DNA of 64,000 nucleotides, taken from assembly GCA_018873225.1 (NCBI GenBank), contig JAEILZ010000009.1, positions 2,471,501 through 2,535,500 of the forward strand, given 5' to 3'. The translations under genes were made by a program, and so were the position numbers. This document shows, piece by piece, positions 56,358 to 64,000 of the stretch (its first letter is position 1; each line of letters begins with the position of its first letter). The notes under the pieces were generated by a model. The model was not told the origin of the DNA, searched no databases, and saw only the letters and a program-made list of their open reading frames with translations. Source of the DNA: [Phialemoniopsis] sp. UDSM-2020. Lineage: Eukaryota > Ascomycota > Sordariomycetes > Thyridiales > Thyridiaceae.

Positions 56358-57910
56358 ATGTATCATGCGGACGGTTGCTTGGCCACGGCAACGAAGCCAA
56401 CTGGTCCAGCTTGGGCTTCGTTACCCCCCGAGATTCGCAACCTGATTCTGGAGGAAATCGCGCGTCAAAAACACCCTGGCTGGACCTCTTGCGCAGCAGT
56501 ATGCAAACATTGGCAGGCTGTGATCGAACGAAAGAATTTCAGCCGACTGAGCCTACGGGATTCATGCTTAGACCAACTGGAGTGCATGACGCGCCGCCCG
56601 AGAGAACTTGTCCGACACATCTGCTTGACTATCGAGCTTCCGCAGTATACTTGTCGCCTTTGTCAGCATATAGAGTCATATCAACGCCTTCACAAACATG
56701 AGTCTCTCATCGGAGAAGCGTTGCTGAAGCTGTTTTCGATTCTAGGTGCCTGGAAACCCATAGGTCCTCTGGCTCTGGAGCTGAATGCCTATTCGCCAAG
56801 CGACTCGGAACACTGGTTCAAGACTGATTGGTATCACCAAGCTGGACCTGGTGCTGAAGATCCCGTCCGACACCCGCAAGCTACTATGAAGTGGCATGAC
56901 CCAGAACACGGCTGGCTCAACGGAGAGCAGGTCCAGGTCCCAGGAGCACCGGCTATCCTGCGGATCTTCGCCAGACTCTGTGCAAAGTTTCCGGACGATC
57001 TCCCTGTGGTCTGCGCAGTGACCGGGCTCGTGGTACGGCGACAAGTACGACGTCAGATTCCCCCGGAGGCTATGCGTCTCCTGTGGGAGAGACTGCCCCG
57101 GCTCGAAATTATTGTCTATGAGCCGCGCCGTACTTGGCAGAAGGCACGGAAGATCATCTACGATCGAGGTAGAGATTATCAATCACACATCATGAGATAG
57201 GATTCACTACTAACACCTCGATAGAATTGGCCTCTGTGCTACAACAGGCTCTGCCGAGCCGCCTCAGAAGAGTATCCATCTTCGAAGATTACAACGAACA
57301 ACTCGAGTCGGCACTCCGCAGCGATATCATTTTCCAGGGCTACCTGAACATCCACCCGCTCGCAGATCCGGCACTGGTCAGAGCTATCGTGTCCAAAAGC
57401 CGCGACCTCGAACAACTTGCTGTGTCGTTCTTAATTGATGCGGAACAATTCTTCGGTTCCTGCGAACCATCTTATACCTGGTCTTCCTTGCAATCATTGA
57501 CGCTGACAACACCAATTCTAACACGGACAGCTCCCCAGGAGGAAATTTCCACACTTTTGTGTAGTGCTAGCCTAGTTGCACTGAACATGCCGCAGTTGGA
57601 GAGGATGGTACTGTGGTTCAGCAAGGATGGGGAAGGATGCGCAGTCATCTACCATAGGAACAACGCAAGCTTACAAGCATCGCTTACATGGCGTAGTACA
57701 TGGGAGTTGGAGTTCAGCCATAAGGCGGTCGAGACTTGGCGTCAGGTTGCTCCCGGTTGCCGCTTCTCGGTGGGAAGTGAACGGATAGAGGCCATAGACG
57801 TCAAATCTCGTGGTGATGCTATTTACCATTTGCGGTTGCCGGAGGGGGTCATCGATCCGGTATCACTTTGGCAGATACGCCAGGAGCATAGATTGCAAGC
57901 AATAGCATGA
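56358..57910 (+). CDS. F-box protein, 498 aa
   Basis: Two exons, 56358-57168 and 57225-57910, with a 56-nt intron (GTAGAG donor, CTAAC branch site, ATAG acceptor), phase 1. The start is the ATG at 56358 (MYHADGCL), preferred to the GTG two codons upstream. The F-box lies at about residues 19-63: WASLPPEIRNLILEEIARQ, then CAAVCKHWQAVIERKNFSRLSL. The rest is helical/leucine-rich in pattern without clear repeats, as in fungal F-box orphans. These are substrate adaptors of SCF ubiquitin ligases. It starts 556 bp from the HET gene on the other strand. Confidence 0.85.
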
Positions 57911-58313
57911 TCCTGCGGTTCCTGTAAAAGCTTGATTGTTTCAGCTCTGATATCTTAGCTCAATTGGAGGCCGCCCAGGTGAAATTGGTGGCTTTCATAG
58001 CGCGCTCAGATTCAAATCACAATTGGATGATCCCACTGCCTGAAGCTCGAACGGGCAAGCGTTAACACGCTAACCATGCTAACTACCCCGCGCCACCACT
58101 GATTTCCAGGGTCCGGTTCTGCGTCATCAGCTTGAGCTTCGCGCCAAGCCACTAATTAACGTTGGTTCACAAACAGGCACCCGGCGAGGCAGCAGCAGTG
58201 GTCCAACGATAAATACCCAAACAGCTGTGCCTCCCCCTCCTGGCTCCTGGAGAACTCTTCCATGAACAAAACAAACTTGACTTTTTTCTTTGAAAATCAA
58301 GACATTCGTGACC
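57911..58313. other. Intergenic with two tRNA-like segments
   Basis: The region 57950-58110 has TAGCTCAATTGG (57956-57967, plus strand), an exact tRNA-type A-box, and GATTCAAATC (58009-58018), 53 bases further, like a B-box. On the minus strand GTTCGAGC (58045-58052) and a D-loop-like stretch above it look like the same pattern reversed. Neither folds into a tRNA because the acceptor and T-stems do not pair. It is a candidate degraded tRNA-derived element or a chance pattern. Confidence 0.3.
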
Positions 58314-60759
58314 ATGGAGATTCACAAGCAAGAATTCCACGTCCGCAAGCTGCAGACTCGCTCTGTGACCCTCTTCCCGACGAGGGCGCAGGTCGTCCGC
58401 GATGTCAAGGGTGTCTCTTTGAAGGTAAGCTTCTGCGCCAGGTCCCCCCTTCTCTTCTATTGCGCCTTCTAACCTCGCATTTGCCCAGCCCGGAACAAAC
58501 CAAATCACCATCGTCGGCCTCACCCCCACGGTCGACGAGAACTCGATCAAGGTCGAGGGTACCGGCTCGGCCACCATCACCGACATTGCCGTCGAGTCCC
58601 TGCCCAATCGCGATATCTTCCAGGAGATATATCCCGACTCCGATTCAGACGAATCCTCCGACGAATCCTCCTCCGACGATGACGTTGACCGCAAAGATGG
58701 CCCGGAGCTCAAGGCGGTGCGCGACAAGCTCACCAACCTGCGAGATGACGAGAAGCGCGCCAGAGAGCTGGTAGCCAGCGCCGAGAAGCGCCTCAAGTTC
58801 CTCGACTCGTACGGCAACACAATCGACAAGAGGAAAAACGTGCAGGTCGCCGAGAATATCGAGGACTACCGGAAGGAGCGCGAGAAGGTGTTCGAGGACC
58901 ACATGGCCGGCACTGTACGGGAGCGCGAGCTAGGCCGCGAGATCGCCGAGCTCGTCAAGGATGAGGTACGCTTGGTCAGGAAGCTACTGAAGGAGGAGCA
59001 GAAGACTGCCAAGGCCAAGGCCAAAGCCAGAAAAGCCAAGGACAAAGAGAAGGCCAAGGAGCGGCGACGCGACGCCGAGAAAGCAAAGGAGAAGGCGCGC
59101 ATTCGCAAGGAGCGGGAACAGTTCTGGCCTAGAAACTGCTTCACCGTCCGTATTACCCTCGAAGCTAACAGCTTTACGCCTGGCTCTTCGCGCCGCACCT
59201 CCATCGCTAGCGCCACCGACCTGGTCAAGGCCGTGCCCGAGAAGGACCACCCGGCATCGCCTCCCGGCGAGGCTGGCGACGTTGACCTGAACTGCGACCT
59301 GTCTCTGACCTATGTCACGGCCTCAGCGTTCTGGTCGCCATCGTACGATCTGGCCCTCTCCACGACTTCGAACACGGCGACGCTGTGCTTCGACGCCAAG
59401 CTCACCAATACCACCTCCGAGACATGGTCCAGCTGCAAAGTCACCTTGTCAACAAGCCAGACCACTTTCGCCGGTCTCGAGGACACCATTCCCACCCTTA
59501 CTCCATGGCGCGTTAAGCTCGCGCGGGGCTACGGCCGTGAGCTCATCCTCAACAGCCAGGAAGAAAAGATTTCTAAACAGAGCTGGGTACAGCAGCAGCA
59601 CGGAGCCGGCAGCTCGGCGTACCAAAAGCCGCGCAATCAGCTCTTCGGCGTTGAGTCAGCCCCTCAGCAGGTTGCGGTCGGCGGCCTGTTTGGATCGAAT
59701 TCGAATGCCATTCCCCCTCCGCCCCCAGCTCCTGTTGTCCAGGCGCCGCAGCCGCAGGTCTTCCAACAGATCGCCCCCTCCCTCCCAGGAGGTCAGCCCG
59801 GACCAGGGGGATCCGCGTTCGGGAACGCGCGGGGTGGCAGTGGTCTCTTCGGTGCGTCAAGCAATGTGAGCGCTGTGGCCAAGGCGAGCGCAAGCTCGGC
59901 AGCTCCAGTTTATAGGAGAAAGATGCTAGTAACCGAATCGCAGTCGGAAGAAGTTGAACGGGATGAGGCGGCTAACGCCCTGGCTGACGACGGCGCAACG
60001 ATGATACCCGAGCCGGATCAAGACTTCCTCGATTTCCAAGACTCGTCATTCGAGGAGACCGGCCTGACCACCACGTACGACCTGCCGGGCGTCAAGACCC
60101 TCTTCCCCGGCCCCACGGCGTCCAAGCAGCGCGTCGCCCGCATCGCCTTCTCGGGCGTCGCCTTCAGCCACACCGTCGTCGCCAAGCACAAGCCCGCCGC
60201 CTTCCTCAAGGCGCGCCTGCGCAACACGTCCAAGCTGACGCTGCTCAAGGGCGTCGCGGGCCTGACCCTCGACGGCTCCTTCATGGGCCGCGCGACCCTG
60301 CCGCGCTGCAGCGCCGGCGACTCGTTCAGCATGAACCTCGGCATCGACCCGGCCATCCGCGTCGTCTACCCCAAGCCAGACGTCAAGCGCAGCCAGTCCG
60401 GCCTCTTCTCCAAGGAGGACAGCAGCGTGTACACGCGCTCGGTGACGCTCGAGAACACGCGCCATGCCGCCGGAAAACCTGTTACTATCGTCGTGCTGGA
60501 CCAGGTACCCGTCAGCGAGGACGACAAGCTGCGCATCGAGATCCTGCAGCCGCGCGGCGTTTCGGCTGGAGGCGTAGCGGCCGGCGTCCCCGCCAAGGAG
60601 GGCAAGGACAACAAGGAGTGGGGCAAGGCGGCGGCGACGCTCAAGAAGGGCGGCGAGATCAGCTGGGACGTCACGCTCAACGCCGGTAGGAGCGTCAAGC
60701 TGCCGCTCGAGTACGAGGTGGCGCTGCCCGCGGGCGAGGGCGTCGCGCAGTGCTACTAG
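58314..60759 (+). CDS. DUF4139 (mucoidy-inhibitor-like) protein, 793 aa; frame stays open beyond the stop
   Basis: Exon 1 is 58314-58424 and exon 2 is 58489-60759, giving 793 residues. The N-terminal domain begins FHVRKLQTRSVTLFPTRAQVVRDV (the DUF4140-type part), an acidic stretch (DSDSDESSDESSSDDD) follows, then a long coiled coil (about 110-235, rich in KAKAKARKAKDKEKAKERRR). After about residue 300 come DUF4139 strands (LSLTYVTASAFWSPSYDLAL, WSSCKVTLSTSQTTFAG, TPWRVKL) and the C-terminal domain (LPLEYEVALPAGEGVAQCY). An Ala/Gly/Pro/Gln-rich loop lies in between. The function is unknown in eukaryotes. The frame continues without another stop from 60760 to 61011 (84 codons), described in the findings. 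Confidence 0.88.
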
Positions 60760-61014
60760 GAAGGCGGTCCATCCCAATCGGCGGAAGATGACGAGGGAGT
60801 AGGAGGAGACTGGTTTGATGACACGGCGTCTGCCTCGCGCGAGTCGGAGCCAGATGCTGCGGCGGCCGTAGCGGTGAAGACCGCTTCCAAAGCTGGGATG
60901 GACGATTCGGATGTTTCCAGTGCTTTTTCCAATAAGGCGCAGGGTTCGTTTTCTGGTAGGAAGGGCAACAACAAGGGTTCGGTCCGGAGACTGAAGGCGT
61001 GGTTTAAGGGCTAG
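60760..61014 (+). other. In-frame open extension after the DUF4139 stop, 84 codons
   Basis: Directly after the TAG at 60757-60759 the same frame stays open until a second TAG at 61012-61014. It encodes an acidic Ser/Ala-rich stretch (EDDEGVGGDWFDDTASASRE) that turns basic at the end (RRLKAWFKG). Third positions and codon choice look like the gene before it. It may be a read-through extension, or the real C-terminus if the TAG is a mutation or a base-call error. Confidence 0.45.
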
Positions 61015-61419
61015 GTTAATGGGTAGCGGGATAAATCCCAGAGTCAACATTTGACTGGCTGATTGAGACAACCTTCACAGATTGGAGGTTTCAGGACATG
61101 GCGTCCTTAGATAGCAACAACTTTCAATTCCAAGTGCGATTGAAGCAAATGTCCCGTCCTACAATCTATGAAATCCAACGTGCCGTTCAAGATGTGAAAG
61201 AAGAAAAGAATATACACAGCAAAAGTAATGAATACAGCAAACTTCCCTCCTTCCGTGACAAATGCCTCCCGTGTTGAACACTAAACACTAAATAATAGTA
61301 GTAGGAAGATTCGAAGCTTACAGATCCCGCCTGCCCATCTTCCACTCTTACTCAAAGTCTTTTTTAACCATTTTTGGAATTTTTTACCTTTCCTCGCCCT
61401 TTCTCTTTCAGGTATTCAC
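61015..61419. other. Intergenic, 3' flanks of two convergent genes
   Basis: AT-richer region between the DUF4139 gene and the permease gene. No gene or repeat was seen. Confidence 0.5.
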
Positions 61420-63304
61420 TCAATCCTCATGCCGCCGCACCAGCTCGACAGGCGACGTGTAAAACTTCCTGCCCCAGACGAGGTAGTAGACGACGGCGAA
61501 GAGCATGGTGCCGCCAAACATGACGGCGTTCCAGTTCATCGTCTCGAGCGTGACCTCGGCGTGCGCGGGGAAGAAGATGAAGACCCAGACGACGAGCAGG
61601 TACATGACGGCTCCCAAGTTGACCCACAGGCCCCAGCGACCCAGGGACCACCGGCGGTGCGGCAGCGAGGCGTCGCCGCGGCGCAGGCGGCGCAGGACGA
61701 GGCAGACGAAGGAGATGATGTAGGTGCCCAGCAGGGCCGAGATGGCGAGCGAGCCGATGGCGTTGAAGGCGACGGTCGACCCGATGTTGATGAAGGAGAG
61801 GAGCACCGTGATGACGAAAGTGAGGACCACGGCGTTGAGGGGCACGTTCCAGCCTGGTTTGATCTGGTCATGAGGTCAGTATACTGCAGGGGTTGGTGTC
61901 AGGAGGGAGAGGAGACGTCTTACATGGCTGATAAAGTTCGAAAAGGGCAGACCCTGGTCACGCGCGAAAGACCACGTCTGCCGGGACACGGTGGCCACGG
62001 TGCTGATGCACGCGGACGTGACGTTGATGATGAGGATGGCCGTCATGATGGACGTGCCCGCGTGACTCTGCGTCACGTTGTAAAACGCCTGAATGAACGG
62101 GTACCCCGTCGGGCTGTCGATGATGTCGAGCACGTCGCCCATGGTGAAGCAGAACGTAATCACCATGACCCAGCCCATGGTGCCGTTGACCCCCGCGGCC
62201 CACATGATGGCGCGCGGCAGCACGATCGACGCGTCCTTGATCTCCTCGGACATGTGGACGGCCGAGTCGGCGCCGATGAGCGTGTACACGGGCGACAGCA
62301 GCCCCACCATGAACGCGAGCCCGGTAGTGGACCAGCCTCCCAGGTTGAGGAACTCTGTAAACACGAACGAGGCCGAGTTGCGCGGCGCCAGGGTCCATAA
62401 GGGCACGAGGACGGCGAAGAAGCCGAGGATGTGGACGATGAGGACCATGCCCTCGACCATGGGCAGGCGGCGCGCGAGAAAGGTGTTAAAGACGATGCAA
62501 AAGGCCGTGATGGCGATGACGAGCAAGGTGCCGTGCCAGGCCTCGAAGGCGTACGAGTCGCCAAGGTTGAGGACGAGGAGGCCCTGGATCATGGTCCCCG
62601 CGAGGAAGGCGAGGGAGGCGAGGCCGACTTGCCAGCCCAGGACGGAGATCCAGCCTTTTCACGGTTGACTCGGGTTAGAGGGGCAATGGTGGATCAGAGG
62701 TTCAGAGAACTTACCAACGATGTAGCTTGTGAATCTCTGTGCACTTCTTGGAGCGAATTCTGAGATCCAGTGGTACTGGCCTCCAGAGGTAGGAGCCCTT
62801 TGATGCGCTCAAGTTAGCTGTCTTGCTGGACAAGGCCCGAATGGTGATCTCCTTACATTGACGCCATCTCAGCGATGGAAGCAAAGACCATCATGTAGCC
62901 GAGCCAGACGAATAAGTAGCCCCAGACAAGACCGGCAGGGCCACCATTCGCGAGTCCAAACACATTGGTCCTAGTACAAGTCAGAGGGTCTACTCTAACA
63001 ATGGGGACAGTGCTGGTCACTCACATCAGCGAGATCTCCCAAGTGCTCATCAGAGTACACGCAAAGCCTAGAGTGGAGATGAAGCGAAAGTTCCGCTGAT
63101 ACACGTGTTAGCATGGCACAATGAGCTGCCCGGGACACAAGGACATACGTTGAGCTGCTGAGTTCTTCCCAGCATGCGCATGTCGTGCTCGTCGGCTTGA
63201 GTGCCGCCGAGCTTGGACATGTCCTTGAGCTCGAACCCATCTTCAAGATGGTCCTGGCTACTGGTGGCCTGAATGGTCAAGTCTTTACTTGCGCTTCTAG
63301 ACAT
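61420..63304 (-). CDS. Amino-acid/choline/GABA-type permease (APC family), 532 aa
   Basis: Six minus-strand exons, 63149-63304, 63025-63095, 62857-62970, 62715-62797, 61924-62654 and 61420-61863, give 532 residues with every junction in phase (introns 52-59 nt or so, donors GTATGT, GTGAGT, GTAAGG). The N-terminus is cytosolic (to about 55). The first helices read ISTLGFACTLMSTWEISLM, NVFGLANGGPAGLVWGYLFVWLG and MVFASIAEMASMAPTSGGQYHW, the S-G-G-Q-Y-H-W motif typical of the fungal choline/GABA-permease branch of the APC family. About twelve hydrophobic segments follow, ending at the VYYLVWGRKFY helix. It imports an amino acid, GABA or choline at the plasma membrane; which one cannot be told. 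The close family names are Hnm1/Uga4-like, not proven here. Confidence 0.92.
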
Positions 63305-64000
63305 CGTTGTGTTGTGTCTGGAGGATTCTTTCGTGTATCACAACAGCGCGGGGGTCTTTTGATGGGTTCTGGGACAAAGTAAGGTGAAGGAAAGAAGTTG
63401 TTACAGAGTTTGATCGAGGTACAAAGGAGAGGACGTTGTCGATGAGTTGGAAGAGGATCGGAGAGCAAGAAGAATGAAGGCCCGGGACGAGGTGGGTTAA
63501 ACACGCTCTTGACTCACGGGCAGCGGCGTGGAATTTCAGATGCTGTCTCTACCCCTTCAAAATGCCCGTGTCATGGCGAGGCTCAAGGACAACGCTATAT
63601 GAGACCCGAGAGACAGGGCAGGCGCCATGGAACTTTGTTCTGGGACAGGCTAGCGAGCCCACGAGTTCCTGGACGGGGCAGCTTGGCTGGTCCAGATGGA
63701 ATGGGATGGGATCCCAAGTCAGATCTAACAAAGACTAGTCCCTGAAGGCCCAAGACTGTTTTGGGCTTGGAAAGCAACGTTTTGGTAATCTTTGCTTATC
63801 CCTTTGCAAAGTTTGACAGCTTGGTTGGACGGCAGTTCATGACGATGGATCTTCGATGCGTGTGGCTTATGATTCGGGCGCCATGATGAGGGGTTCTCGC
63901 AGGATCAAAATGATCATCCCCTAGCAAGGGGATACGATCCAGAATTGAGATATGATGAGTGCTATCGAAGCAAACCCGAAAGCACGGGCAACGGTCCCGA
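63305..64000. other. Upstream of the permease gene; no gene seen
   Basis: The first 100-200 bp are its promoter/5' UTR. The rest shows only short frames on both strands. The window ends here, so a gene start beyond 64000 cannot be excluded. Confidence 0.5.

Noticed and set aside
1..64000. CRISPR arrays, bacterial operons or plasmid features
   Set aside because: None seen; gene structures with spliceosomal introns show a fungal nuclear genome.

Overview
The window is nuclear DNA of a filamentous ascomycete (Pezizomycotina, most likely a Sordariomycete). The evidence is GC-rich genes broken by short GT-AG introns of about 50-70 nt with CTAAC/CTGAC-type branch sites, plus families typical of this group: a HET-domain protein, a Clr5-ankyrin protein, Zn2Cys6 regulators, a fungal lectin-like membrane protein and an F-box protein. 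There are no operons. Intergenic spaces run from about 0.2 to 5.5 kb. Exon limits were built by hand from splice signals and frame continuity, so CDS coordinates span first to last coding base and the exons are listed in the evidence.

Layout. 0.5-5 kb: a small one-helix membrane protein and an unknown acidic protein. 7.2-12.4 kb: two membrane transport genes, a Jen-type monocarboxylate/proton symporter and a Yvc1-type vacuolar TRP cation channel. 12.6-22.5 kb: a protein with a 40-residue tandem repeat, a 1260-residue Clr5-ankyrin protein, a gene with an apparent frameshift at its 5' end, and an SRPK-like kinase with altered catalytic motifs. 22.7-34.3 kb: a run of metabolic genes (EthD protein, VOC/glyoxalase-fold protein, Gfo/Idh/MocA dehydrogenase, alpha-glucoside-type sugar permease, Zn2Cys6-type regulator, tandem EthD protein) that looks like an uncharacterised catabolic or secondary-metabolism cluster. 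The first two genes share a divergent promoter with a duplicated 8-mer. 35.3-38.5 kb: a full Zn2Cys6 regulator with unusually long introns, preceded by a 5.5-kb gene-free stretch. 43.9-48.1 kb: iron uptake, an Ftr1-type iron permease and a siderophore transporter of the MFS, with three perfect ATCWGATAA sites (the binding motif of the SreA/Sre1 iron GATA repressor) upstream of the two genes. 50.2-57.9 kb: a lectin-like type II membrane protein, remnants of a sulfatase and perhaps of a small Cys-rich protein, a frameshifted HET gene and an F-box protein. 58.3-63.3 kb: a DUF4139 protein whose frame stays open 84 codons past its stop, and a six-exon amino-acid/choline-type permease.

The strongest leads are the 22.7-34.3 kb cluster, the iron pair with its GATA sites, the stop-plus-open-frame end of the DUF4139 gene, and a 0.4-kb SINE-like insertion with 11-bp direct repeats that appears to have brought a splice donor into the tandem EthD gene.
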